Shown: positions 51,169 to 59,754 of the stretch, piece by piece
Position numbering within the stretch: the first letter of the stretch is position 1
Layout: every line of letters starts with the position of its first letter
Source of the DNA: UBA2093 sp044340485
GTDB taxonomy: Bacteria; Actinomycetota; Acidimicrobiia; Acidimicrobiales; Ilumatobacteraceae
Direction: 5' to 3'
Length of the DNA: 64,000 nt
Assembly: GCA_044340485.1 (NCBI GenBank)
Contig: JBIITN010000002.1
Location: forward strand, 1-64,000
The notes under the pieces: generated by a model
Told to the model about the DNA's origin: nothing
Seen by the model: the letters and a program-made list of their open reading frames with translations, nothing else
Database searches by the model: none
Position numbers and translations under genes: made by a program

Positions 51169-51657
51169 ATGCCTTTTCGTTACCTGTTATACCCAGCAAT
51201 TGCGCTTGCTGCGGTGCTCGCTTCGTGTTCATCTGGCTCGTCATCCAACTACGACGAGTGGCCTAGTACCGATGTCATTGAAGTATCAACAAACACTCCC
51301 TCAAACACGTCGTCAATTACTGGTGACAAGGTCACCATTATCAATCTGTGGGCGCTGTGGTGCGCGCCATGTCGTGAAGAACTTCCGCGACTACAAGAGG
51401 TATCAACAACCAACGCAGGCAAGTTGGATGTGGTGGGCATCAACATCGGCGACGACTTCGACAAAACCGCCTCCTACATCGACGACGCGGGTCTCACGTT
51501 CCCGATGTACTGGGACGAGACTGGTGATCTATTGACAGCGCTCAAAATTCCTTCTGTTCCAGCGACCCTTGCGGTCGACGAAAACGGCAAGATCATCTGG
51601 TCGCATCTGGGTGCGCTCAGCCAATCCGAACTAAACGCAAAGGTGAACGAACGTTGA
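51169..51657 (+). CDS. TlpA/ResA-type thioredoxin-fold lipoprotein
   Basis: 162 aa. Lipobox LASC (Cys20), then a thioredoxin domain with W-C-A-P-C (64-68) in LWALWCAPCREELPRL, the cis-Pro in IPSVPATLAVDENG and the TlpA-type central insertion. Keeps SCO1/CuA cysteines reduced or serves cytochrome c maturation outside the membrane. 6 nt after the cupredoxin stop, last gene of the copper operon. Confidence 0.92.
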   Translation: MPFRYLLYPAIALAAVLASCSSGSSSNYDEWPSTDVIEVSTNTPSNTSSITGDKVTIINLWALWCAPCREELPRLQEVSTTNAGKLDVVGINIGDDFDKTASYIDDAGLTFPMYWDETGDLLTALKIPSVPATLAVDENGKIIWSHLGALSQSELNAKVNER

Positions 51658-51714
51658 ACACCTCATCGCGAGTATCCACCACTTCAATTCATATTCTTGA
51701 CACGATGTGTAACC

Positions 51715-52326
51715 GTGTCGGACATCAGCGAAAGCGTCATCCAATCACTCGCTGACATCTCCGATTCTTTGCAGTGGAAACCTGTGACCATGCCGGGACT
51801 ACCTGTGCCGTGGCTGGGCGTTCATGTTCCAGAGATCAACACTCATGGTCGCCCCTGGGTATGGGAAGTTGTTACTCCCGCTCAATACACAAGCTCAGAA
51901 CGTTTGCACGATGACCCGATGGTTTTATGCATTGAACACGACACCGTCATTGTCACTATGCACAATCGTGATGTGCCCGCATCGTCAGTACGCATGCAAG
52001 TATCAGTAAGTCGCGTTCCCGATGAACTTGAAACACATTGTCCACTCGAGCGCAGTAACAAGTGGTCAGTCACGATGGCAACAGGATGGTCTGCTAACGC
52101 CGTTGGCCGCGCGGCTCAGGACTGGATCGAAGGCAACACCGACAGCCTCGCGCGCATCGACATCACCGAACCCGTTCTGCGCCCCGACATTCGTTATCAG
52201 TTGTCCCCTGATATTGATGTGGAGTCGGCAGCGTTTGACTCACTCCTTACACTGTCTTTACATGATGCTGGCATTGTGTCTTCCACGCTCTCCAGCATCC
52301 ACGATGCGCTGGCAACATATCGCTGA
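51715..52326 (+). CDS. uncharacterised protein, unit with the next gene
   Basis: 203 aa from GTG 51715 (TTG at 51697 in frame also possible; TATTCT at 51692-51697 may be the -10, giving a short leader). No signal peptide or membrane helix. Mixed alpha/beta content with Trp-rich segments (SLQWKPVTMPGLPVPWLGVH, GRPWVWEVVTPAQY) and a middle strand pair (VLCIEHDTVIVTMHNRD). I do not recognise the family. Lies 55 nt before the coiled-coil protein gene on the same strand, so the two may form one unit. Confidence 0.65.
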   Translation: MSDISESVIQSLADISDSLQWKPVTMPGLPVPWLGVHVPEINTHGRPWVWEVVTPAQYTSSERLHDDPMVLCIEHDTVIVTMHNRDVPASSVRMQVSVSRVPDELETHCPLERSNKWSVTMATGWSANAVGRAAQDWIEGNTDSLARIDITEPVLRPDIRYQLSPDIDVESAAFDSLLTLSLHDAGIVSSTLSSIHDALATYR

Positions 52327-52380
52327 TCGTGCACAAACACATCGAAACATCGTGGTCCAACGCGTGCGAGGTGACCTGTA

Positions 52381-53862
52381 GTGCAGACCACCTACGCTGT
52401 CTCACTCATTGCACCTGACTGCACGGAAACAGACCGCATTACTGCCGTCGATGTCTGGTCTGATTGGCTTGCTGAGAATTATCGAACTGATTCACGTCCA
52501 CCAGGTCTGAGTGTGCGTGTTCGCGAACGAAGTGATGACCCTGTTTTTCGTATCACTGTTACCAAAGCAGAAACTGACGTCACCAATGTTTTAACGGCCA
52601 CGATTGCAACAATCAATGGCAATTTGCTCTTTGACGTGCGCAACGTGACTTTTCCAACAACTAGCAAAGTTGCACCAACTAAACCAGCGATTCCTCAACG
52701 TTCCGTGATCGACACAGTTCGCAAGACTCTCTCGCGCATAATTGTCGAAGATGCAAATGTCCGAGTAAGTGACATAGCACGCCAACTGACCACCGAAATT
52801 GAGGGCCAAGAAGTTGGCGCGTTTGTTCGTGATGCTCCCAGCCGCCGATTACCTGTAGTTATTGAAGTTCACGACTTCGAACGTGGGACACGGCCACTAT
52901 TCGGTACAACTCTTGGTCCTTTAGTCGGCCTCGTTCATCTTGTGTCCGTCAATGATCCGGCCGCGCTCAAAGGTTTTTCCGACCTGAGTGGCATCTCGCT
53001 TGTTACGCCTGGCTCCATTCACATTTGCTGGGCTGGCGCCACAGAGCCCCATCGATACGACATACCAGTGCCACAAGTGTCTCGACTTGCAGTCTTTGAA
53101 TCAATCATCGAGACAGTTGTGTCCTCATCTGCTCTGTCATTGCCGCTCCCGCGCCTACCTTCTCCGCCACGAGATGAGCTCCCCGCTGAAACCTATTCAC
53201 CCCAACACATCACGTCCTCTTCCACCGGCTACTCAGAAGAAGAGTGGATCGATGCTCTTGATGACTCAGAACAACGCGTGGAACAACTCGAATCACGCGT
53301 GATGGAGTTAGAGGCTTCCTTAACGAGTGCAGATCTCATCATTGACAGACAAAACAAACTAAAGGACCATCTCATTGCTGAGAAGACGGCGCTTGAGATT
53401 CAACTGTCACAAAGCACTGCAGATACCAACATAAAGTCGGTTAAGCAAGCAATTGATTTTGCGCGTCTTCATTCATCATTTCTCTACTTCCATGACCGCG
53501 CAATTGAGTCTGGCTATGCGCTTCAAACGGCTGATCCAATGGCCGTAGTCAGGGCACTCGCAGCTCTCGACCGAGTCGCACACAAGTGGCTCGTGGGCGA
53601 CATCGCCAATACAAGCATCGCTGCAACCTGCAAAGCAGAAGGTCTTGATTTTGCCGCCGGCATCTCCGACACTGCCGTCAATAAATATGGCTCTGACTAT
53701 CAGATCGAGTGGCGCGGTCAGCCTGTGCTAGCCGAAGCCCATGTTCGCATTGGGGTTGGCTCGCACCATGCGCGTATCCATGTGTATTTCGATTCCGAGA
53801 CCCACCAAGTAGTTGTGGCGTATATCGGGCGACACCTTCGTGACAAAGGCAGTGCCAGTTAA
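52381..53862 (+). CDS. uncharacterised coiled-coil protein with conserved N- and C-terminal domains
   Basis: 493 aa, GTG start with GAGGTGA 8 nt upstream. Three parts are visible. The N-terminal part (1-245) has RRLPVVIEVHDFERGTRPLF, GPLVGLVHLVSV and ITPGSIHICWAG-like strands. A coiled coil (~292-346) follows, heptad-rich (EQRVEQLESRVMELEASL). A C-terminal module (~355-490) contains RALAALDRVAHKWLVGDI, YQIEWRGQPVLAEAHVRIG and IHVYFDSETHQVVVAYIGRH. From memory, both end modules recur in actinobacterial proteins of unknown function, sometimes near defence genes; this is unverified. No enzyme motif. Soluble. Probably works with the 203-aa protein upstream. Confidence 0.65.
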   Translation: MQTTYAVSLIAPDCTETDRITAVDVWSDWLAENYRTDSRPPGLSVRVRERSDDPVFRITVTKAETDVTNVLTATIATINGNLLFDVRNVTFPTTSKVAPTKPAIPQRSVIDTVRKTLSRIIVEDANVRVSDIARQLTTEIEGQEVGAFVRDAPSRRLPVVIEVHDFERGTRPLFGTTLGPLVGLVHLVSVNDPAALKGFSDLSGISLVTPGSIHICWAGATEPHRYDIPVPQVSRLAVFESIIETVVSSSALSLPLPRLPSPPRDELPAETYSPQHITSSSTGYSEEEWIDALDDSEQRVEQLESRVMELEASLTSADLIIDRQNKLKDHLIAEKTALEIQLSQSTADTNIKSVKQAIDFARLHSSFLYFHDRAIESGYALQTADPMAVVRALAALDRVAHKWLVGDIANTSIAATCKAEGLDFAAGISDTAVNKYGSDYQIEWRGQPVLAEAHVRIGVGSHHARIHVYFDSETHQVVVAYIGRHLRDKGSAS

Positions 53863-53882
53863 ACCTCTACGCTTGTCGAAGC

Positions 53883-55058
53883 ATGTGGCTCAAACACCCC
53901 GTCACCAAAACCATCGCACTTTTTTTGGTGATCTTTTCCTTAATGGTCGGGGTCTCGGTTGCGAAATACATCGTTGACCATCCTGGTGATTCCATTCAGC
54001 AAAATGTCGCGGCATGGGCTCGCAACAACGATCTCGGTGCAATCGTTGATCGCTTAGAGGAAGTAATGAAGGGTGATCCTCCTTCAACAGAAGCAGCTGA
54101 CGAACTCGCACTTGCTGTAGAAGACGATGTCGACGAGCCAGCCCCATCAACCACAACACCATCAAACACTTCCACCACTGTTGTGCCCGATCCTTCGAAT
54201 GGTGTCATTAACGACACCGGACGACCAGCGCCAATTGCACCGGTGGTCACTCCGGCATTAGATGGCGAAGGCAAGTGGGTGAAATTTTCTGAACTCGGTG
54301 GTTCCCCCATTTCATACGCCACGTCATTTCGCCCATTCGCCGACTTTGCATCTGTTCTTGCAACAGCAATGGTGATTGATCAATCACGTCTCACTGCTGG
54401 TCTTTTCAATGGCAACGAACTACCGGGAGGGCAATGGAACAACGGTGACCGTGTGATGAAAGAGGCACTGCCATCACTGGTGCTTGCATTTAATGGCGGC
54501 TTTCGTTTTGAGCATTACCAAGGTGGGTACTACACCGAAGGCAAGATGCTGCGGGAATTACGCGATAACGAAGCAACATTGGCTATTGACAAAAATGGTC
54601 GCGCCACAGTCGGAGTATTCGGCCGCGACATTTTCAATGACGGTACGTGGAAGACATTGCGACAAAATCTTCCGCCCATCATCATGGACGGCCAAATCAC
54701 ACTTGACCAGTTCCGCAATACCTACTGGGGCGACGACTTTGGCAAAGTGATTTACACCATTCGTTCAGGAGCCTGCTTACGCTTCGATGGTCGATTGTTG
54801 TTTGCAGTTGCAGGTGATGTGGATATCGACATGTTCGCTGAAGTGATGAAAATGCTCGGCTGTAAAACCGCGATGCAACTAGACATCAACGGCACATGGC
54901 CACAAGGCGCAAAATACAGCGGATTTGGCACCACTAGCCGCAACGGTGAGGTGCTTGATCGCCGTATGAAAAATGCCAATCGCTATGTGAGCAAGTCATC
55001 AAAAGACTTCTTTGCGTTTTTTGATACCGCAACCCTTCCTCCAGGCGTTGTACAGTAA
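53883..55058 (+). CDS. phosphodiester glycosidase family (NAGPA-domain) protein
   Basis: 391 aa. N-terminal anchor (TIALFLVIFSLMVGVSVAKY), a Ser/Thr/Pro-rich linker (~90-125), then a NAGPA domain: LAFNGGFRFEHYQGGYYTEG, PIIMDGQ, GACLRFDGRLLFAVAGDV and MQLDINGTWPQG. The domain uncovers GlcNAc-1-P diesters in lysosomes; bacterial homologues act on envelope teichoic-acid-like or peptidoglycan-linked substrates, largely untested. TACGCT lies 9 nt before the ATG. LapA follows 6 nt downstream. Confidence 0.85.
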   Translation: MWLKHPVTKTIALFLVIFSLMVGVSVAKYIVDHPGDSIQQNVAAWARNNDLGAIVDRLEEVMKGDPPSTEAADELALAVEDDVDEPAPSTTTPSNTSTTVVPDPSNGVINDTGRPAPIAPVVTPALDGEGKWVKFSELGGSPISYATSFRPFADFASVLATAMVIDQSRLTAGLFNGNELPGGQWNNGDRVMKEALPSLVLAFNGGFRFEHYQGGYYTEGKMLRELRDNEATLAIDKNGRATVGVFGRDIFNDGTWKTLRQNLPPIIMDGQITLDQFRNTYWGDDFGKVIYTIRSGACLRFDGRLLFAVAGDVDIDMFAEVMKMLGCKTAMQLDINGTWPQGAKYSGFGTTSRNGEVLDRRMKNANRYVSKSSKDFFAFFDTATLPPGVVQ

Positions 55059-55064
55059 GCCAAC

Positions 55065-55325
55065 ATGGCCGACGATCTCACCAAAGAAACCAAAGACACC
55101 GGACCAAACCTTGCAACCATTGGTGCCGCTATTGCAGTGGTCGTGTTGATTTTATTTGTCATCGCTAATTCAAAAAAGACTGAGGTTAATTTCCTCATCT
55201 TTCGAGCCGACAATGTGTCGGTGTGGTGGGTCATTGTTCTTACGGCAGTGATCACTCTGATTGGTGAGCGACTCGCTGGTTTTGCATGGCGACGTCACCG
55301 CACAAATAGGAACAAGCAAAAATAA
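55065..55325 (+). CDS. LapA-family (DUF1049) membrane protein
   Basis: 86 aa with two helices (TIGAAIAVVVLILFVIANSK and WWVIVLTAVITLIGERLAGF) and the LapA-type NFLIFRADNVSVWWVI between. Basic C-terminus. LapA proteins act in lipopolysaccharide or envelope assembly in proteobacteria; in actinobacteria their role is unknown. 6 nt after the NAGPA gene and 7 nt from the convergent MBL gene. Confidence 0.85.
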   Translation: MADDLTKETKDTGPNLATIGAAIAVVVLILFVIANSKKTEVNFLIFRADNVSVWWVIVLTAVITLIGERLAGFAWRRHRTNRNKQK

Positions 55326-55332
55326 CTTGTAA

Positions 55333-56316
55333 TTAGGCGTGATGAACGCCTGGCACTAACTGATATGTCGCAAGCAAGCGCGGCTCACTGTGATCGGACG
55401 TGACAACTACCCCGTCGTCATGAAGTTTTCGCAAATGCGACCACACACTTCGGCGAGCTGGTTTGTGCAACGGTTGTGGCACATCTACATACAACACTTC
55501 GACAATGTCATGGATGGTGCATGGTCCCAATTCTAATTGTCGAATGATTTGACGTTCCCGTTCGTAGCGATGCTCAGCGTATGCAAGAAGAAACGGTTGA
55601 GGATTAGTTACTGGCCCACCATGAGTTGGCCACAAAATTTCGTCATTTCGATGAATAACTTTTTGTAATGACGCCATGTAGTCGCTCATGTCGCCATCTG
55701 GAGGCGACACGACAGTAGTGCTCCATCCCATGATGTGATCACCAGTAAACAATGCGCTTTCCTCGGCGAACGCGACGCACATGTGATTTGACGTGTGTCC
55801 TGGCGTCGTCACAGCAGTCAGCGAAAACTCCTGAGTGGCGATGAAAGTTTCATTATCAAGCACTGTGATATCCGGAACAAAGTCTGTGTCAATTGTTTCC
55901 TTATGCTCGTCATCGTTATCGCTTGATTCGGATGCAGACGGTGGATCGAGATGTGAGTCATCTTCATAGACATACTCGAGGTGTTGCGCATGCGGACCAA
56001 TTGCAAAACGAGGGGCTCCTGAAAATTCTGCCAACCACGCCGATAATGGCGAATGATCTGCATGACAATGTGTGACTGCAATTCCCACGACCCGTCGACC
56101 ATCCAACGCCTTCTCCAATGCGTCACGATGCGAATCAATCTGTGGACCCGGGTCAATGACCACAACATCTTTTGTTCCTACGATGTACGTACCAGTTCCG
56201 TGGTATGTGAACTTTGAAGGATTATTTGCAATCACCCGTTGAATAAGCGGTGACACTTGCTGCACTGTGGCATAGGGAGCATCATCAATTCGCGCAACAA
56301 ACGGAATACCACTCAC
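55333..56316 (-). CDS. MBL-fold metallo-hydrolase (LACTB2/RNase Z-like)
   Basis: 327 aa. Zinc motif THCHADHSPLSAW (residues 82-94: His83, His85, Asp87, His88), TTPGHTSNHMCV and LFTGDHIMGWSTTVV. The C-terminal ~70 residues (RERQIIRQLELGPCTIHDIV, ARRSVWSHLRKLHDDGVV) form the winged helix found in LACTB2-type members. A loop (~130-160) is rich in Asp, Glu and Ser. Broad hydrolase family; the substrate could be a thioester, lactone or RNA. Overlaps the AI-2E permease gene by 4 bp. Confidence 0.88.
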   Translation of the reverse strand: MSGIPFVARIDDAPYATVQQVSPLIQRVIANNPSKFTYHGTGTYIVGTKDVVVIDPGPQIDSHRDALEKALDGRRVVGIAVTHCHADHSPLSAWLAEFSGAPRFAIGPHAQHLEYVYEDDSHLDPPSASESSDNDDEHKETIDTDFVPDITVLDNETFIATQEFSLTAVTTPGHTSNHMCVAFAEESALFTGDHIMGWSTTVVSPPDGDMSDYMASLQKVIHRNDEILWPTHGGPVTNPQPFLLAYAEHRYERERQIIRQLELGPCTIHDIVEVLYVDVPQPLHKPARRSVWSHLRKLHDDGVVVTSDHSEPRLLATYQLVPGVHHA

Positions 56317-57506
56317 GTGACATCATTTCCATGATTTTCATGTGAGCCATTACGCCCAAAACGTGATCGACGTTCTTTGCGCAACTTTGGTTCTGCGCCC
56401 TCGGTCAACGGATTTTCGATAACTATGTGTCGTGTTCCACTGCTACTCACCAATGCCTGTGCCATCGCAGCGGCTGGTAACGCAAGAATTGCCCCGACAG
56501 GTCCCATCACCGCAGCCCCTGCGAGTGCGGCGCCAAACGCAAGAGCCGGGTGAAGCTCGAGAGTTCGTGCGGTAATACGCGGAGCAAACAAATAGTTCTC
56601 TACTTGTTGATACACCACAATGAAACCAACCACAATCAAGGCTTTCAATGGCGATTCAATGAATGTCAACAACACCGGCAAGATACCTGCCAGGTACGTA
56701 CCGATGACGGGCAAGAACTGCGACACCAAGCCGACCCACACAGCTGATGCGATCGGTGCCGGTGCCCCAATCGCTTGAAATGCGATCCAGTGAAAAAATG
56801 CTGACAAGCCTGCAAGCAATGCACGTGAATACAAGTACCCACCCGTTTTGGTAATTGCCAAGTCCCATGTGTCAAGAACACGTAACTGTTTGTCGGGCGC
56901 CAAACGACTACAGATAGCGCGACGCATACGTGGCCCGTCGGCAACTAAATAGTACGAGAACAAAAAGACAGACAGCGCTTGCAGCAGTCCGTTAAGAGCG
57001 GTGAGGGATAACGAAAACACTCTGTCTTGTTGTGAATCAATGAACCGCTGTACCGCGCCATCAGGATTACTGATTTCAGCGTTTACTTCAGCCGGATCAA
57101 TGTTGGTGTTGAATGTGTCATTAATGAATTCAACGGTGTCGTTCACATACTTTTCACTGTTTTGAGCAAGGTCCGCAATCTGACCTGCAATCAACGTACC
57201 GACAGCTCCCAAAAACACCAGCGTGAGGACAACGACAGAAAACAAAATTCCGGCCGTTGCTTTGCGTCGGCCCCATCCACGACGAACTAACCGATTAACA
57301 CCTGGCTCAACAGCTAACGCGATGAACAGCGAGATGAGCAAAAGAATGAGGAACGACCCGAGCCTGTCGAAGACATGACGGAACGACAATGTGGCCAAAT
57401 AGATCAACCAGAAAAAGATGATTGCCCGCGGCACCCAGCGGGGCATGCGCCGATCGTCTCTCTGGTTATTTGACGGCTCAGAAGACGCCGGGGTGGTGTC
57501 AGTCAC
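56313..57506 (-). CDS. AI-2E family transporter / PerM-like permease
   Basis: 397 aa. About eight helices, with the signature run LFSYYLVADGPRMRRAICSR, LAITKTGGYLYSRALLAG, SQFLPVIGTYLAGILPVLLT and VYQQVENYLFAPRITARTLE. Basic C-terminus. The family exports AI-2, or serves as Na+/H+ antiporter or unknown permease; the name does not establish function. Starts at GTG 57506 with TAGCCT 7 nt upstream. Translation of the MBL gene is coupled to it. Confidence 0.9.
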   Translation of the reverse strand: MTDTTPASSEPSNNQRDDRRMPRWVPRAIIFFWLIYLATLSFRHVFDRLGSFLILLLISLFIALAVEPGVNRLVRRGWGRRKATAGILFSVVVLTLVFLGAVGTLIAGQIADLAQNSEKYVNDTVEFINDTFNTNIDPAEVNAEISNPDGAVQRFIDSQQDRVFSLSLTALNGLLQALSVFLFSYYLVADGPRMRRAICSRLAPDKQLRVLDTWDLAITKTGGYLYSRALLAGLSAFFHWIAFQAIGAPAPIASAVWVGLVSQFLPVIGTYLAGILPVLLTFIESPLKALIVVGFIVVYQQVENYLFAPRITARTLELHPALAFGAALAGAAVMGPVGAILALPAAAMAQALVSSSGTRHIVIENPLTEGAEPKLRKERRSRFGRNGSHENHGNDVT

Positions 57507-57513
57507 AGAGGTC

Positions 57514-57519
57514 AGGCTA
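57514..57519 (-). promoter_or_regulatory. leaderless -10 box of the AI-2E permease gene
   Basis: TAGCCT on the reverse strand followed by 7 nt (GACCTCT) and GTG at 57506. Confidence 0.45.
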
Positions 57520-57580
57520 CTGCCACGGAAATCAGAGACAGCGCGTAGGTGTTGGCCTCATTTCTTGGCACGATGTTCCC

Positions 57581-58474
57581 ATGGCTACGTCCCTTAATGC
57601 CCTTGTTCCCAATCTTGAGAACGTACGTATGGCCTTAGCCGCCACTCTTCGTGAACGAATCATTGGTGACAATGCCGAGGAAAAGTCACGCACCATCATG
57701 CTGGCCGAGGGACCGCGCTGGTTCGATGAAGACCGTCCAATAAGGCGAGTCCATAGCGATGCCTCAATGTTCATTGGAGGCATCCGTGCGTTATTACTGC
57801 AATCGTTGCACCCACTCGCGATGGCAGGTGTTGCACAACACTCCGACTTTCGTAGCGACCCATGGGGACGCCTGCAACGCACCGCAGACTTCTTGGCGAT
57901 TACCACTTTTGGCACCGCAGATATGGCCGACAACATCATCGAACGCATTCACGCCGTGCATGAAACCGTAAAGGGCACTACACGCGATGGCATTGCTTAT
58001 GAAGCAAATGATCCACACCTATTGCGATGGGTACATGTTGCCGAAGTCGATAGTTTCCTCACGACGTATCAAACATTTGCCGAGACACCGTTGTCTGCCA
58101 AAGATGCAGATGGCTACGTGGAAGACATGGCTGTTGTTGCGCGCAAGATGGGCATTCCTGCTCCTCCCACCTCGGTGAAAGGTTTACGCGATCAACTGAA
58201 CTCTTATCAACGTGAACTGCGCAGCACTCCAGAGTCACGCGATGCTGCAAAGTATTTGCTCATTGAGCCGCCACTCGATGCCAAAGGAAAAGTTGCGTAT
58301 GCGACTCTGTGTGCTGCAGCCATCTCAACATTGCCCGTGTGGGCTCGTAAAGATCTTCGACTTCCGTGGCTTCCACTTACAGAGCGTTTGGCGTTCCGTC
58401 CGCTTGGTACGGCCGCCACCAAAATTCTGCGCTGGGCAACTAGTGCAGAAACAGATGTGGTGCGTTACCGCTGA
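57581..58474 (+). CDS. oxygenase MpaB family (DUF2236) protein
   Basis: 297 aa from ATG 57581; the longer frame to 57422 would overlap the divergent permease. RRVHSDASMFIGGIRALLLQ, SLHPLAMAGVAQHSDFRSDP and WGRLQRTADFLAITTFG are the DUF2236/MpaB signature, which in the latex-clearing oxygenase relatives binds heme b through conserved His and Arg. EANDPHLLRWVHVAEVDSF is also diagnostic. Cytosolic. Reaction not assignable. Its stop is directly adjacent (0 nt) to the convergent cyclophilin stop. Confidence 0.85.
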   Translation: MATSLNALVPNLENVRMALAATLRERIIGDNAEEKSRTIMLAEGPRWFDEDRPIRRVHSDASMFIGGIRALLLQSLHPLAMAGVAQHSDFRSDPWGRLQRTADFLAITTFGTADMADNIIERIHAVHETVKGTTRDGIAYEANDPHLLRWVHVAEVDSFLTTYQTFAETPLSAKDADGYVEDMAVVARKMGIPAPPTSVKGLRDQLNSYQRELRSTPESRDAAKYLLIEPPLDAKGKVAYATLCAAAISTLPVWARKDLRLPWLPLTERLAFRPLGTAATKILRWATSAETDVVRYR

Positions 58475-59032
58475 TTACTCGGCGACAGAAATTGCCACTG
58501 TGTTGATTACAACATCGGTGAGTGGCTTATCTGATCGATCGGTCGGAACTTTTTGCATCTCGTCGAGTACGTCCAAACCTTTCACGATCTGACCAAACAA
58601 GGCGTACTGCGGTGGCAACGATGCACCACTTGGACCGCTAATTAAAAAGAATTGTGAGCCGTTGGTATTTGGTCCGGCATTAGCCATTGCAACCGAGCCA
58701 ATCTGATATTGACCTGGTTTCGGCAACTCGTCTTCAAATCGATACCCCGGACCACCACGACCAGTTCCCGTGGGGTCGCCACCTTGACACATAAAACCGT
58801 TGATGATGCGGTGGAAGATAATGCCGTCGAAATACTTGTAACCAGCGAGGAACACAAAGTTGTTCACAGTCTTTGGTGCCTTGATTGGATCAAGTGCAAT
58901 CACCACTTGACCCATGGATGTATCCATGGTGGCGGTGTAACGCTTGGACGGGTCAATCCCGAACTCGGGGACATCATTGAACTTTTGCGTGCGTGGCGCA
59001 GAGCCATCAAGTGCGGGAAAAGGAAAAGGCAT
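58475..59032 (-). CDS. peptidyl-prolyl cis-trans isomerase (cyclophilin type)
   Basis: 185 aa, a single cyclophilin domain without signal peptide. GIIFHRIINGFMCQGGDPTG, GGPGYRFEDE, MANAGPNTNGSQFFL with the catalytic Arg (FHRI) and Gln (MCQGGD) in place. Catalyses prolyl isomerisation as a cytosolic folding helper. TAGCGT lies 8 nt before the ATG. Divergent from the mini-TraR gene across 46 bp. Confidence 0.93.
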   Translation of the reverse strand: MPFPFPALDGSAPRTQKFNDVPEFGIDPSKRYTATMDTSMGQVVIALDPIKAPKTVNNFVFLAGYKYFDGIIFHRIINGFMCQGGDPTGTGRGGPGYRFEDELPKPGQYQIGSVAMANAGPNTNGSQFFLISGPSGASLPPQYALFGQIVKGLDVLDEMQKVPTDRSDKPLTDVVINTVAISVAE

Positions 59033-59078
59033 AGATAAAAACGCTACAGACCATCTCGGTGCTCACCACCGATCTACG

Positions 59079-59252
59079 ATGAATACCGTGAATCCAGAGC
59101 CAATAGACCTCGACGGCATCGAATCCGATCTTGCCGACGTCGACATCGCACTGCAACGACTCGATGAAGGTACCTATTGGACATGCGAGATCACCGGTGC
59201 CCCAATTGATGACGGCATTCTCGCCGAAAAACCAGCTGTCCGACGGGCGTAA
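59079..59252 (+). CDS. mini TraR/DksA-like protein with degenerate zinc finger
   Basis: 57 aa from ATG 59079. The segment ALQRLDEGTYWTCEITGAPI DDGILAEKPAVR (broken here for length) matches the zinc-finger end of TraR/DksA proteins, but only one Cys of the four remains and the chain ends just after it. Likely a small non-zinc DksA-type or regulatory peptide; function unknown. Ten nt before the next gene, which has its own TAATTT box. Confidence 0.6.
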   Translation: MNTVNPEPIDLDGIESDLADVDIALQRLDEGTYWTCEITGAPIDDGILAEKPAVRRA

Positions 59253-59255
59253 TTT
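59250..59255 (+). promoter_or_regulatory. leaderless -10 box of the 161-aa protein gene
   Basis: TAATTT followed by exactly 6 nt (TCTCTA) and ATG 59262. It overlaps the stop codon of the mini-TraR gene, so the 161-aa protein gene can be transcribed separately. Confidence 0.5.
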
Positions 59256-59261
59256 TCTCTA

Positions 59262-59747
59262 ATGCCTGGCTTTGAGAACTCCATTCACGATGTGGGTCAA
59301 CGAGCAAGCACGTACAAACACATCGAACTCACCATCGCATCTGCACTCAGTCGATGGATTGACCTTGTTCCCGAATCTGCTGCATGTGCGATGGTCGGTT
59401 CGCATGCCCACATCCATGTAGATCACGCTCAGTTATGGGACAGTCGTCTCCCCTCTTTGTGGGACCACGACTCCTCCACATGGAACATTGATAAAAACAA
59501 CCAATTACTCGCGGTCATAGCCCAGGTCGAAAACGATGCAGATCTGGCAACAACATCGCAAAAACTTGAGACGATGTATCGCGCAGTGTTACCTGCTGCG
59601 CTTCAGGCATACAGTGCTCACCACGTCACCGTAGATCCACAAGTGGACTCAGCCACCGTGCGCATCTTGCAGATCTGTATTAACAACACACGTGACCAAA
59701 TAGAACAAGCAAACGACATCATCGCTCGCCTATCAGCTGCGTCATAA
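59262..59747 (+). CDS. uncharacterised helical protein (ferritin-like length)
   Basis: 161 aa, no signal peptide, mainly helical. Histidines in SHAHIHVDHAQLW and a helix-rich remainder (LETMYRAVLPAALQAYSAHH) recall ferritin-like four-helix proteins, but the E-x-x-H iron motifs are not clear, so no family is claimed. Followed at 8 nt by the epoxide-hydrolase gene, which has its own CATAAT box. Confidence 0.6.
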   Translation: MPGFENSIHDVGQRASTYKHIELTIASALSRWIDLVPESAACAMVGSHAHIHVDHAQLWDSRLPSLWDHDSSTWNIDKNNQLLAVIAQVENDADLATTSQKLETMYRAVLPAALQAYSAHHVTVDPQVDSATVRILQICINNTRDQIEQANDIIARLSAAS

Positions 59748-59748
59748 T
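59743..59748 (+). promoter_or_regulatory. leaderless -10 box of the epoxide hydrolase gene
   Basis: CATAAT, one mismatch from TATAAT, followed by 6 nt (CAGTTC) and ATG 59755. It overlaps the stop codon of the previous gene. Confidence 0.45.
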
Positions 59749-59754
59749 CAGTTC

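Noticed and set aside
57422..57580. N-terminal extension of the MpaB-type oxygenase
   Set aside because: It overlaps the divergent permease gene and encodes no conserved residues.
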